Source of the DNA: Prevotella sp.
Lineage (GTDB): Bacteria > Bacteroidota > Bacteroidia > Bacteroidales > Bacteroidaceae
NCBI GenBank assembly: GCA_016291085.1
Contig: JAEEVW010000003.1
Coordinates: forward strand, 106,167-170,166
Length of the DNA stretch: 64,000 nt
Direction of reading: 5' to 3'
Shown here piece after piece: positions 53,037 to 61,623 of this stretch; the first letter of the stretch is position 1, and every line of letters begins with the position of its first letter. The notes under the pieces are model-generated. The model saw nothing but the letters and a program-made list of their open reading frames with translations, searched no databases and was not told the DNA's origin. Both the position numbers and the translations under genes were made by a program.

Positions 53037-53623
53037 ACCTTCCTCTTACCCAGTGCGCTGTACACAATCTTCGCCACCTGGGGCTTCGTGGCCTCCGCAG
53101 TCATACCGTGGGCAATACGGCCATAGATGTACGGCACCTCCAGGCCCTTGATACAATAGTGCGTGATGTCAGCCACCAGGTCTACGTTGTCGATGTCGAA
53201 CTCACCGTCCTCCTTGCCTTCGCGGAACACACGACGGAACAGCTCTATCTCCGCATCATCGAAATTCTTGCGAATCTTCTCCACCATCCAGATGTTACGG
53301 AAGAACTCCGCACGCAGGTTACCATTGCGCACCACCGTCTCGCGAATCATGCTCAGGTGCATGTAAATCAGTTCGATGATCTTCTCCTGCGGGGGAATGC
53401 GCTTGGCGGCCACATCGTCCAGCATGTCCGACAGACGCTCCAGCTCGCTTTCAATCACAGCATAATAAATCTCGTCCTTCGACTTGAAATAGGTGTACAG
53501 CGTGCGACGACCCTTTCCCGACGCCTGAGCAATATCGTTCATCGTCGTGTTTTCAAGTCCGTTTTTTGCAAACAACTGTCGAGCAACGTCAACCAGTTTC
53601 TGTCTCGTTTTCGATATAGACAT
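53033..53623 (-). CDS. TetR/AcrR-family transcriptional regulator
   Basis: A 196-residue regulator starting MSISKTRQKLVDVARQLF (53623; ATG fits the helix-turn-helix position). The DNA-binding domain is LFAKNGLENTTMNDIAQASGKGRRTLYTYFKSKDEI, split here by its recognition motif GRRTLYTYF, and the C-terminal helical ligand domain is divergent, as usual. Regulators of this kind next to fabG in Bacteroidetes suggest control of fatty-acid genes, by inference from position. It has its own promoter and ends 63 bases before fabG. Confidence 0.9.
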   Translation of the reverse strand: MSISKTRQKLVDVARQLFAKNGLENTTMNDIAQASGKGRRTLYTYFKSKDEIYYAVIESELERLSDMLDDVAAKRIPPQEKIIELIYMHLSMIRETVVRNGNLRAEFFRNIWMVEKIRKNFDDAEIELFRRVFREGKEDGEFDIDNVDLVADITHYCIKGLEVPYIYGRIAHGMTAEATKPQVAKIVYSALGKRKV

Positions 53624-53676
53624 AATTCTCTGCACACCGATACTTTTAAAAAACTGCACAGTACCAGTAGCGTGTG

Positions 53677-53707
53677 CAAAATTAGGAAATACTTCGCAAA
53701 CAGCCAA
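53677..53707 (-). promoter_or_regulatory. Promoter of the TetR-fabG-queC cluster
   Basis: Minus strand TTG, 20 bases, TAATTTTG (53684-53677); 54 bases upstream of the TetR ATG. Confidence 0.65.
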
Positions 53708-53765
53708 ATTTTTCTGCCGAAAATGTTCGAAAATACCTATTTTTGTTGAAAAATGAAAGAAATAT

Positions 53766-53796
53766 TTGGTAGTTTCGAAAAATAGTCGTACCTTTG
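53766..53796 (+). promoter_or_regulatory. tRNA-Met promoter
   Basis: TTG (53766-53768), 20 bases and TACCTTTG (53789-53796), 22 bases before the tRNA 5' end. Confidence 0.72.
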
Positions 53797-53817
53797 CAGC
53801 CGCTTAAGAGAAAACAT

Positions 53818-53890
53818 CGCGGAGTGGAGCAGTTGGTAGCTCGCCAGGCTCATAACCTGGAGGTCGCATGTTCGAGTCCTGCCTCCGCAA
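53818..53890 (+). tRNA. tRNA-Met (CAU), initiator type
   Basis: A 73-base cloverleaf with acceptor CGCGGAG / CTCCGCA and discriminator A. The first pair is C1-A72, unpaired, and the D stem has A11-U24, both marks of bacterial initiator tRNA. The anticodon loop is CTCATAA. The anticodon-stem base pairs nearest the loop are A29-U41, G30-C40, G31-C39, where initiators usually have three G-C pairs. CCA is not encoded. The alternative, tRNA-Ile2 with a modified CAU, lacks the C1-A72 mismatch and is less likely. Confidence 0.92.
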
Positions 53891-53895
53891 CTAAT

Positions 53896-53922
53896 AGCAG
53901 TCCCAACAAGGGCTGCTTTTTT
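53896..53922 (+). terminator. Terminator after the tRNA gene
   Basis: AGCAGTCCC (53896-53904) pairs with GGGCTGCT (53910-53917) with one bulge, followed by six T. Confidence 0.85.
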
Positions 53923-53967
53923 GTTGTGGCAGGGCTCGACATGCTCCCGTTTTTAGCAACTCGGCTT

Positions 53968-53982
53968 TTCTCTGACAGAGAA
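53968..53982 (-). terminator. Short hairpin beyond the GH28 gene
   Basis: TTCTCT-GAC-AGAGAA (53968-53982), 17 bases after the GH28 stop on its strand. A weak terminator candidate. Confidence 0.45.
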
Positions 53983-53998
53983 ACGGCTTCTCGCTATT

Positions 53999-55276
53999 TT
54001 ACAATGAGTTGAAGTCCATGGGGCGGCCGTCGACGAAGAAGTCGACCAGCTCGTATTTATTGGAGGTCTTCACATCCCACATGGTGGCAGCCTCAACCTT
54101 GACGTTACGGAACTCGACATTGTTGCAACGTGACAGCGGCATGTCCTTGCGGTCGCCAGGTTTGAAGAACTGTGTCCAGGGACGGATGAACAGCAGGCGT
54201 CCGCAATGTCCCGTGATGTTCTCGACGCGTATGTATTCATAATGCTGGGGGGTGTCGGGGCGCATCTTCAGCCACAGCACACGGTCGGCACGCTCGCTAT
54301 AGCAGTTGCGCAGGATGATGTTGCGGTCGTGTAACGACTCGGAACCCAGCGTCAGGCATCCGTGCACCCGGCCGTAGCGGCAGTTCTGGACGAGGATGCG
54401 CTCGCAGGGGCCGTTGTTCTCGTCTTGGTCGGCCCACGTGCCCTTGCCGCCCTTCAGCACAACGGCATCGTCGTTGACATGCATGAAGCAGCCGTCGATG
54501 AGCACATCGGTGCAGGCGTCGATGTCGATGGCATCCGACGATGGTGCGCCACGTTTAGGATCCTGAGGAAAAATATTCTCCGTGGGAGCAAAGATGTAGC
54601 AGTCGAGATAGCGCACATGATGGCTCTTATAAATGTGGTTCGTCCAGAACGGTGAATTGATGAGGTGGACGTCCTGAATAGTAACGTTCTGGGAATTCGA
54701 CACATAGGTCAGTCGCGGACGCTGGGCATCCTTGTTGGTGCACTGCGGATTCCACTGACGGCGAATCCAGAATTCCTGCCAGTAGTGCAGGCCGTTGCCG
54801 TCGATGGTGCCACGACCACAGATGGTGAAACCGTCCAACCCGTCGGCATTGATCAAGGCAGAGAAGTACTTGCACGTCTCACCCTCGATGCGCGTCGTCA
54901 GAATCGGATAGTCGGCAATGCGCTCGGAGCCTTTCAGCACGGCACCCTCTGAGACCTCCAGATGCGTGCCCTGACGGAAAAACAGTGCACCGGTCATAAA
55001 CGTGCCCTGAGGAATGACCACCACTCCCCCACCCTCCTGGGCGGCACGGTCGATGACGGCCTGAATCTGTGGCGTCTGCACCTGCGTGCTTCCCATCATC
55101 ACGCCATAGTCGGTGACAACATACCGATGGCCCAACGTGCTGACATCCACCTTCTTCGTGTTTTGGAACCAGGCATCCATCGCAGTGCCATCGGGCCACG
55201 TTTCTTTCACTGAGGCGGTATGGGCGGGAATGCACAGGGTAAACAGGCTCAATACTATCAATGCAAAATGTTTCAT
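53999..55276 (-). CDS. GH28-family polygalacturonase-like enzyme
   Basis: A 425-residue secreted protein starting MKHFALIVLSLFTLCIPAHT (55276). Parallel beta-helix repeats of the pectin-lyase fold fill the protein. Catalytic aspartates of GH28 appear in SSDAIDIDACTDVLIDGC and HVNDDAVVLKGG, and the LGSESL segment follows. It probably cleaves galacturonan or related pectin in the periplasm or at the surface. It stands alone behind an extended-type promoter shared in style with hflX on the other strand. Confidence 0.92.
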   Translation of the reverse strand: MKHFALIVLSLFTLCIPAHTASVKETWPDGTAMDAWFQNTKKVDVSTLGHRYVVTDYGVMMGSTQVQTPQIQAVIDRAAQEGGGVVVIPQGTFMTGALFFRQGTHLEVSEGAVLKGSERIADYPILTTRIEGETCKYFSALINADGLDGFTICGRGTIDGNGLHYWQEFWIRRQWNPQCTNKDAQRPRLTYVSNSQNVTIQDVHLINSPFWTNHIYKSHHVRYLDCYIFAPTENIFPQDPKRGAPSSDAIDIDACTDVLIDGCFMHVNDDAVVLKGGKGTWADQDENNGPCERILVQNCRYGRVHGCLTLGSESLHDRNIILRNCYSERADRVLWLKMRPDTPQHYEYIRVENITGHCGRLLFIRPWTQFFKPGDRKDMPLSRCNNVEFRNVKVEAATMWDVKTSNKYELVDFFVDGRPMDFNSL

Positions 55277-55302
55277 GTGCGTAGTTTGTTTGTAATCGCA
55301 GG

Positions 55303-55318
55303 CAAAGGTACGAATAAG
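55303..55318 (-). promoter_or_regulatory. GH28 promoter, extended type
   Basis: Minus strand: CACTTATTCG followed by TACCTTTG (55310-55303), 27 bases upstream of the GH28 ATG. It has the same CACTTATTCG spacer as the rlmL promoter. Confidence 0.7.
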
Positions 55319-55352
55319 TGGGTGAAAATCCAAAGAAAATAACGAATTTATT

Positions 55353-55382
55353 TTGTTCTTTGCTCGCTTATTCGTACCTTTG
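55353..55382 (+). promoter_or_regulatory. hflX promoter, extended type
   Basis: TTG (55353-55355), 19 bases, TACCTTTG (55375-55382), with TTTGCTCGCTTATTCG as spacer; 22 bases before the hflX ATG. Confidence 0.8.
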
Positions 55383-55403
55383 CCCCCATATTTATAAATA
55401 TGT

Positions 55404-56738
55404 ATGAAGGAATTTGTAATTTCTGAGGTCAAGGCCGAGACTGCGGTGCTGGTAGGACTGATTACCCAGCAGCAGAACGAAGCCAAGACAAAAGAATATC
55501 TGGACGAGCTGGAATTCTTGGCCGATACCGCTGGAGCCGTGACTGTGAAGCGTTTTACGCAGAAGGTGCAGGGACCCAGTCAGGTGACTTATGTGGGTAA
55601 GGGTAAGCTCGAGGAAATCAAGCAATATATCAAACAGCAGGAGGATGCCTACGACGATTGGATGGACGCCCATCGCGGGTTCGACGGATCGATTGTCGTG
55701 ACGGGCGATGAGGACTGTCCCCAGCCCGTGGGAATGGTGATCTTCGACGATGAGTTGAGCGCCAAGCAGATCCGTAACATCGAGCAGGAGCTGAAGGTGA
55801 AGATATTGGACAGAACATCGTTGATTCTGGACATCTTCGCCATGCGTGCCCAGACGGCAGAGGCCAAGACGCAGGTGGAACTGGCACAATACCGCTACAT
55901 GCTGCCCCGCCTGCAGCGTCTGTGGACCCACTTGGAACGTCAGGGCGGCGGCTCCGGTTCTGGAGGCGGTAAAGGCTCTGTGGGACTTCGCGGTCCTGGT
56001 GAAACGCAGTTGGAGATGGACCAGCGTATCATCCGTCAGCGCATCTCGTTGCTGAAAGAACGCCTCGTGGACATTGACAAGCAGAAGACTACGCAGCGCA
56101 AGAACCGCGGACGACTGATCCGTGTGGCGCTGGTGGGATATACGAACGTGGGTAAGTCGACCATGATGAACCTGTTGGCCAAGAGCGACGTGTTTGCCGA
56201 GAACAAGCTGTTTGCCACGCTGGACACGACAGTACGCAAGATGACCATCGACAATCTGCCCTTCCTGTTGGCCGATACCGTAGGATTCATCCGTAAGCTG
56301 CCCTCGGACCTGGTAGAGAGTTTTAAGAGTACCCTCGACGAGGTGCGCGAGGCTGACTTGCTGGTGCATGTGGTGGACATCTCGCACCCCGATTTCGAAG
56401 AGCAGATTCAGGTGGTGGAAAAGACGCTGGCCGACTTGGGCTGCGCCGACAAGCCGTCGATGCTGGTATTCAACAAGATTGATGCCTACACATGGACGCC
56501 GCAGGACGAAGACGACCTGACGGAGCCCACGAAGGAGAATATCTCGTTGGACGAGCTGAAGCAGACATGGATGGCCCGCACTGGCGAGAACCAACACTAT
56601 TTGGAGTGCCTGTTCATTTCGGCAAAGAAGAAAGAGAACATCGATGAGCTGCGCGAAATACTGTATAAGCGCGTAAGAGAGTTGCATGTGCAGAAATATC
56701 CGTATAATGACTTCCTCTATCAGATAGAAGAGGAGTAA
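55404..56738 (+). CDS. hflX: Ribosome-associated GTPase HflX
   Basis: A 444-residue GTPase. The N-terminal HflX domain (VTYVGKGKLEEIKQYI) with a glycine-rich loop (GGGSGSGGGKGSVGLRGPGETQLEMD) is followed by the G domain: G1 GYTNVGKSTMMN, G3 DTVGFIRKLPSDLVESF, G4 NKID. HflX splits stalled ribosomes in stress. The start at 55404 follows the promoter by 22 bases. It is followed by an octamer array and the DUF4954 gene. Confidence 0.96.
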   Translation: MKEFVISEVKAETAVLVGLITQQQNEAKTKEYLDELEFLADTAGAVTVKRFTQKVQGPSQVTYVGKGKLEEIKQYIKQQEDAYDDWMDAHRGFDGSIVVTGDEDCPQPVGMVIFDDELSAKQIRNIEQELKVKILDRTSLILDIFAMRAQTAEAKTQVELAQYRYMLPRLQRLWTHLERQGGGSGSGGGKGSVGLRGPGETQLEMDQRIIRQRISLLKERLVDIDKQKTTQRKNRGRLIRVALVGYTNVGKSTMMNLLAKSDVFAENKLFATLDTTVRKMTIDNLPFLLADTVGFIRKLPSDLVESFKSTLDEVREADLLVHVVDISHPDFEEQIQVVEKTLADLGCADKPSMLVFNKIDAYTWTPQDEDDLTEPTKENISLDELKQTWMARTGENQHYLECLFISAKKKENIDELREILYKRVRELHVQKYPYNDFLYQIEEE

Positions 56739-56766
56739 AAAGGTAAAAGAGTAAAAAGGTAAAAAA
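56735..56766 (+). repeat. Octamer array GTAAAAAG
   Basis: GTAAAAAG, GTAAAAGA, GTAAAAAG, GTAAAAAA; the hflX stop TAA is in the first unit. It is the same octamer as at 49986-50025 in inverse orientation. Confidence 0.85.
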
Positions 56767-56792
56767 TAATTGAACCATTAACGATATATTTT

Positions 56793-58646
56793 ATGAGAGA
56801 TTACAGACAACTGACACAAGAGGAGATTCAGGTGCTTGAGAGCAATAGCTGTTGGGCCGAGGACTGGAACAGAGTTAAGGTGGCTGAGGACTTCCGCCCG
56901 TACAACTTCCATCGCGTAGTGTTCTACGGCGACATTCGCCTGGGTAAGTTTGAGAAGACTGTCGAGGTGGCCAAAGGCTTTACAAAGCATTCGGGCATCA
57001 ACGATGCTACGCTGCGCAACGTGACGGTGGGCGACGACTGTCTGATTGAGAAAATCGGCAACTTCATTAACAACTATAACATTGGTGACGACTGCTACAT
57101 ATCGAACGTGTCGACGATGGAAACCACCGAGGGTGCCACGTACGGCGAGGGTCACCTGGTGAGTGTGCTGAACGAGATGGGCGACGGCAACGTAATGCTG
57201 TTCCACGACCTGAACTCGCAGCTGGCGGCTTTCATGGTGAAGCACTTCAACGACAAGCAGCTGAAGGACTCTATTATCCGACTCATCAACGAAGAGATTC
57301 GTTTCTCGCGTCCAGAGAAGAGTACGCTGGGCAATGGTGTGAAGATCATCAATTCGAAGGAGATTACCAATACGGTGGTGAAGGACGACTGTGAAATCAA
57401 CGGTGCAGCACGCTTGAGCGACTGTACCATCCTGTCGACGAAGGATGCCAGCGTATATATCGGCACGGGTGTCATCTGCGAGAACAGCATCATCTCGAAT
57501 GGCTGCTCAATCACCAACTCGGTGAAGATGCAGGACTGCTTCGTCGGCGAGGCCTGTCAGATCACCAACGGATTCACCGCCGAGGCCAGCGTGTTCTTCG
57601 CCAACTCGTATATGGCGAACGGTGAGGCGTGTGCTGCGTTCTGCGGCCCGTTCTCAGCATCGCACCACAAGAGCTCGCTGTTGATTGGCGGCGAGTTCTC
57701 GTTCTACAATGCCGGTTCGAACACCAACTTCTCGAACCACGCCTACAAGATGGGCCCGCTGCACTACGGCACGCTGGAGCGCGGCACGAAGACGGCCTCG
57801 GGTGCCTACGTGCTGATGCCTGCCAAGATCGGTGCCTTCTCGGTGTGTTTCGGCAAACTGATGAACCATCCCGACATGCGCTGTCTGCCCTTTGCCTATC
57901 TGATGGCATACGGCGAGACCATGTATATCGTGCCTGGTCGTAACATCACGACGGTAGGTCTGTATCGTGACATCAAGAAATGGCCGAAGCGCGACAAGCG
58001 TGCCCCGTCGTGCCGCAAGAGCGTCATCAACTTCGACTGGTTGTCGCCGTTCACCGTTGGCGAAATCGTGCAGGGCAAGAAGATTCTGGAGGCGCTGCGT
58101 CAGGCTGGTGGCGACAACGTGTCGTCGTATAACTACCACGAATACATCATCAACGCCTCGTCGTTGCGCAAGGGCATCAAATACTACGACATCGCCCTGC
58201 GAATCTATATGGGTGCCGTGCTGAAGCGTGCCGTGAAGGGCGGATGGCTGGGCAAGCCCACATCGACCATAGGTGAGGGCGAGTGGATCGACCTCTCTGG
58301 TCTGCTGCTGCCTCAGAGCGAGGAGCAGCGACTCATCGACGACATCAAGAACGGTTCGCTGGAGAGCATCCAGGATGTGTTGCAGCGCTTCTATGAGATT
58401 GACGAGCACTACCGTGTTTACCAATGGGCGTGGACGTACAAGCTGATTCTGGACTACTATGGCATCGACGAGTTGACGGAACAGGCCATGCAGCGCATCC
58501 GCGAGGACTATGTCAAGGCCCGCCGTGCTTGGATTGCCGAAATCCGCAAGGATGCCCAGAAGGAGTTCGACATGGGTGATGTCGAGCAGGAGGTGTACGA
58601 CGACTTCATCTCGAAGCTCGACCACGAGATCGATTACGAAGAGTAA
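56793..58646 (+). CDS. DUF4954 protein with left-handed beta-helix repeats
   Basis: A 617-residue cytoplasmic-looking protein. The central part is built of hexapeptide repeats (VTVGDDCLIEKIGNF, CEINGAARLSDCTILSTKDASVYIGTGVI), the left-handed beta-helix of acyl- and sugar-nucleotidyl-transferases, followed by an alpha-helical C-terminal half. It matches the DUF4954 family of Bacteroidetes as I know it. A nucleotide-sugar or acyl-transfer role is possible but not shown. It starts 54 bases after hflX. Confidence 0.85.
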   Translation: MRDYRQLTQEEIQVLESNSCWAEDWNRVKVAEDFRPYNFHRVVFYGDIRLGKFEKTVEVAKGFTKHSGINDATLRNVTVGDDCLIEKIGNFINNYNIGDDCYISNVSTMETTEGATYGEGHLVSVLNEMGDGNVMLFHDLNSQLAAFMVKHFNDKQLKDSIIRLINEEIRFSRPEKSTLGNGVKIINSKEITNTVVKDDCEINGAARLSDCTILSTKDASVYIGTGVICENSIISNGCSITNSVKMQDCFVGEACQITNGFTAEASVFFANSYMANGEACAAFCGPFSASHHKSSLLIGGEFSFYNAGSNTNFSNHAYKMGPLHYGTLERGTKTASGAYVLMPAKIGAFSVCFGKLMNHPDMRCLPFAYLMAYGETMYIVPGRNITTVGLYRDIKKWPKRDKRAPSCRKSVINFDWLSPFTVGEIVQGKKILEALRQAGGDNVSSYNYHEYIINASSLRKGIKYYDIALRIYMGAVLKRAVKGGWLGKPTSTIGEGEWIDLSGLLLPQSEEQRLIDDIKNGSLESIQDVLQRFYEIDEHYRVYQWAWTYKLILDYYGIDELTEQAMQRIREDYVKARRAWIAEIRKDAQKEFDMGDVEQEVYDDFISKLDHEIDYEE

Positions 58647-58648
58647 AT

Positions 58649-58680
58649 AACGAACACGAATTATACGAATTAAACGAATG
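58649..58680 (+). repeat. 9-bp array (GAATTATAC type) before the M16 peptidase gene
   Basis: AACGAACAC, GAATTATAC, GAATTAAAC and a partial unit carrying the first possible start codon of the M16 gene (ATG at 58678). Confidence 0.75.
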
Positions 58681-61581
58681 ACAATGAAACTCTTTTTGAC
58701 TGGCTTGTTGATGGTGCTCGGAATGAGTGTCCAGGCCAAAGACTATCAGTATCAGACGGTGGATGCGGATCAGACCAAGACGAGGATTTATACCCTCGAT
58801 AACGGTTTGAAGGTGTATCTGAGTGTGAACAAGGAGAAACCCCGTATTCAGACCTACATCGCCGTGCGGACGGGTTCGAAGAACGACCCTGCCGAGACGA
58901 CCGGTCTGGCACACTATCTGGAACACCTGATGTTCAAGGGTACCAAGCAGTTTGGCACCACCAATCCCACGGCCGAGGCTCCGCTGCTCGACGAGATTGA
59001 ACAGCGTTACGAGGCCTATCGCAAGCTGAAGGACCCCGAGGCCCGTCGTCAGGCTTATCACGAGATCGACAGCGTGTCGCAGGTGGCTGCCCAGTACTTC
59101 ATCCCCAACGAGTACGACAAGCTGATGGCTGCCATCGGTGCCGAGGGTACGAACGCCTTCACGTCGAACGATGTGACGTGCTACGTGGAGGACATCCCGT
59201 CGAACGAGATCGAGAACTGGGCAAAAATCCAGGCCGACCGTTTCCAGCACATGGTGATACGTGGTTTCCATACCGAGCTGGAGGCCGTCTACGAGGAGTA
59301 TAACATCTACCTGACGGACGACGGCGACAAGATATGGAATGCGATGGGCAAGAAACTGACCCCCACACACCCGTACGGTACTCAGACCACCATCGGAACG
59401 CAGGAGCATCTGAAGAATCCTTCGATCACCAACATCAAGAACTACTTCAACAAGTGGTACGTGCCCAACAATGTAGCCATCTGTATGTCTGGCGACTTTG
59501 ACCCCGACAAGACCATTGCCGTCATCGACCGCTACTTCGGACTGTGGAAGCCCGGTGCCGACGTCAGTCAGCCCGTGTATCCCGCACAGCGTCCGCTGAC
59601 GGCTCCTGCCGACACCACCGTCATTGGCCAGCAGGCTGAGCAGGTGCTGGTGGGTTGGCTGGGCAAGAAGGCCAGCGACCTGCAGTGCGACACGCTCGAC
59701 GTCATTGCCTACATGCTCTGCAACGGCAAAGCCGGACTCTTCGACCTGAACCTGAACCAGACGATGAAGGTGCAGGGCGCTGACACATGGATGCAGGAAC
59801 AACAGGACTATTCCTGCTTCATTCTTGTTGGTATGCCAAAGCCTGAACAGAAGTTGGAAGAGGTGCGTGCACTGATGCTGGGCGAGATCGAGAACCTGAA
59901 GAAGGGCCGGTTTGCCGACGACCTGTTGCCATCGGTCATCAACAACCTGAAGCTGAACTACCAGCGCGGACTGGAGAGCAACCAGTGGCGCGTCAGACAA
60001 CACATGAACGCCTTTATCAACGGCAAGTCGTGGGAGCAGCACGTGGGCAAGATGGACCGTATCTCGAAGATGACGAAACAGCAGATTGTGAGCTTTGCCA
60101 ACCGTTTCTTCACCAACGGCTATGCCACCGTGTTCAAGGTGCAGGGTACCGACACGCTGCAGAAGAAGATTGACAAGCCTGCCATCACGCCCATCCCCAC
60201 CAACCGCGACCTGGTGAGCCGCTTCGTACAGGACATCCAGCAGTCGAAGGTGGAACCCATACAGCCCGTTTTCGTAGACTTCAAGAAAGACCTGACGGTC
60301 ACCGAGACCAAGCGCCATCTGCCGCTGATGTACAAGCAGAACACGGAGAACGACCTCTTTACGCTGATATTCCGCTATGAGTTCGGAACACAGGACGACA
60401 ACCGCTACGACATTGCAGCCGGCTATTTGGACTATGTGGGCACGCAAAAGCACACGCTGGCCCAGATTCAGCAGGAGTTCTACAAGATGGCGTGCAGCTA
60501 CTCCGTCAATGTGAATCCCGACAACATGAACATCACCCTCACGGGTCTGCAGTCGCAGATGCCACAGGCGCTGGCTCTGTTGGAAGAGGTGCTCAATCAG
60601 TCGAAGGGCGACAAGGCCTCGTACGACCAGTATGTCGACCTGGTGCTGAAAGGCCGTGACGATGCGAAGAAAGACCAGAGAACCAATTTCCAGTATCTGG
60701 TGAATTATGCCATGTATGGCCCTCATAACGGCACGCGCAATGTCATGTCGGAAGAGCAGCTCCGTCAGACCAATCCTCAGCAGTTGCTTTCGCTGTTGGC
60801 CGGACTGAAGAACTTCAAGCACAGCGTGCTGTATTACGGCAAACTGACTCCCGAGGAACTGTCGAAAGTGCTCGATGCCAAGCACCAGACTGCCAAGCAG
60901 CTGGCCGATGTGCCCAAGGGTAAGCCTTACGTGCGCCAGCAGGCTACGGAGAACGAGGTGCTGATAGCACCTTACGACGCCAAGAACATCTATATGATGA
61001 TGTATCACAACGAAGGTCTTGACTGGAATCCCGAACAGGAAGGTGTCGTAGACCTGTTCAACGAGTATTACGGCGGAGGCATGAACGGCATCGTGTTCCA
61101 GGAACTGCGCGAGGCCCGCGGACTGGCCTACAGTGCTGCGGCCTACTACGTGACACCCGACAAGAAAGGCAACAAGGAGTTCTATCAGACCTATATCATC
61201 ACTCAGAACGACAAGATGATGGATGCTGTCAACCAGTTCCATGTCATCCTGAACCAGATGCCTGCCAGCGAGGCAGCCTTCCAGATTGCCAAGGATGCGC
61301 TGACCAAGCAGCTGGCCAGCCAGCGTACCACGAAGTCGGGCGTCCTCAACGCCTATATCGTGGCCCAGCGCAAGGGCATTGACTACGATCTGAATGAGAA
61401 GGTGTACAACGCCCTGCCCGCCATGAAGCTGCAGGACATCGTGAACTTCGAACAGCAGCACATGGCCAACAAGGCCTATCGCTACATCATTCTCGGCGAC
61501 GAGAAGGAGCTCGACATGAAGGCATTGGAAAAGATAGGTCCTATCAAGCGCCTGACACAAAAAGAAGTCTTCGGATATTAA
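58678..61581 (+). CDS. M16-family zinc metalloprotease (insulinase-like)
   Basis: A 967-residue two-domain peptidase with signal peptide (LFLTGLLMVLGMSVQA). The inverted zinc motif is H79-YLE-H83 in HYLEHLMFKGT, with the third ligand in ELEAVYEEYN. The C-terminal half is a second, inactive M16-fold domain (GVVDLFNEYYGGGMNGIVFQELREARGLAYS), as in pitrilysin-like peptidases. It probably degrades peptides in the periplasm. The ATG at 58678 lies in the array; ATG at 58684 (MKLFLTG) is an equally good start. Confidence 0.94.
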   Translation: MTMKLFLTGLLMVLGMSVQAKDYQYQTVDADQTKTRIYTLDNGLKVYLSVNKEKPRIQTYIAVRTGSKNDPAETTGLAHYLEHLMFKGTKQFGTTNPTAEAPLLDEIEQRYEAYRKLKDPEARRQAYHEIDSVSQVAAQYFIPNEYDKLMAAIGAEGTNAFTSNDVTCYVEDIPSNEIENWAKIQADRFQHMVIRGFHTELEAVYEEYNIYLTDDGDKIWNAMGKKLTPTHPYGTQTTIGTQEHLKNPSITNIKNYFNKWYVPNNVAICMSGDFDPDKTIAVIDRYFGLWKPGADVSQPVYPAQRPLTAPADTTVIGQQAEQVLVGWLGKKASDLQCDTLDVIAYMLCNGKAGLFDLNLNQTMKVQGADTWMQEQQDYSCFILVGMPKPEQKLEEVRALMLGEIENLKKGRFADDLLPSVINNLKLNYQRGLESNQWRVRQHMNAFINGKSWEQHVGKMDRISKMTKQQIVSFANRFFTNGYATVFKVQGTDTLQKKIDKPAITPIPTNRDLVSRFVQDIQQSKVEPIQPVFVDFKKDLTVTETKRHLPLMYKQNTENDLFTLIFRYEFGTQDDNRYDIAAGYLDYVGTQKHTLAQIQQEFYKMACSYSVNVNPDNMNITLTGLQSQMPQALALLEEVLNQSKGDKASYDQYVDLVLKGRDDAKKDQRTNFQYLVNYAMYGPHNGTRNVMSEEQLRQTNPQQLLSLLAGLKNFKHSVLYYGKLTPEELSKVLDAKHQTAKQLADVPKGKPYVRQQATENEVLIAPYDAKNIYMMMYHNEGLDWNPEQEGVVDLFNEYYGGGMNGIVFQELREARGLAYSAAAYYVTPDKKGNKEFYQTYIITQNDKMMDAVNQFHVILNQMPASEAAFQIAKDALTKQLASQRTTKSGVLNAYIVAQRKGIDYDLNEKVYNALPAMKLQDIVNFEQQHMANKAYRYIILGDEKELDMKALEKIGPIKRLTQKEVFGY

Positions 61582-61592
61582 CCGAAGACTTC
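61564..61592 (+). terminator. Hairpin overlapping the M16 stop codon
   Basis: An 11-base perfect stem, GAAGTCTTCGG (61564-61574) with CCGAAGACTTC (61582-61592); the loop contains the TAA stop codon at 61579-61581. Confidence 0.8.
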
Positions 61593-61600
61593 CTAAAGTG

Positions 61601-61621
61601 CTTTGGGGCTTTTCCCCAAAG
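61601..61621. terminator. Second hairpin between convergent M16 and GH51 genes
   Basis: CTTTGGGG (61601-61608) with CCCCAAAG (61614-61621), loop CTTTT. Lies between the stops and may terminate both. Confidence 0.78.
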
Positions 61622-61623
61622 TG

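Noticed and set aside
53818..53890. tRNA-Ile2 (CAU with lysidine)
   Set aside because: The C1-A72 mismatch and A11-U24 fit an initiator and not an isoleucine tRNA.
55392..56687. Long minus-strand frame opposite hflX
   Set aside because: Antisense shadow; the plus strand holds intact GTPase motifs.
58606..61560. A 984-codon open frame on the minus strand opposite the M16 gene
   Set aside because: It mirrors the M16 peptidase reading frame over its full length and lacks any motif; the plus-strand frame has the HYLEH zinc site.
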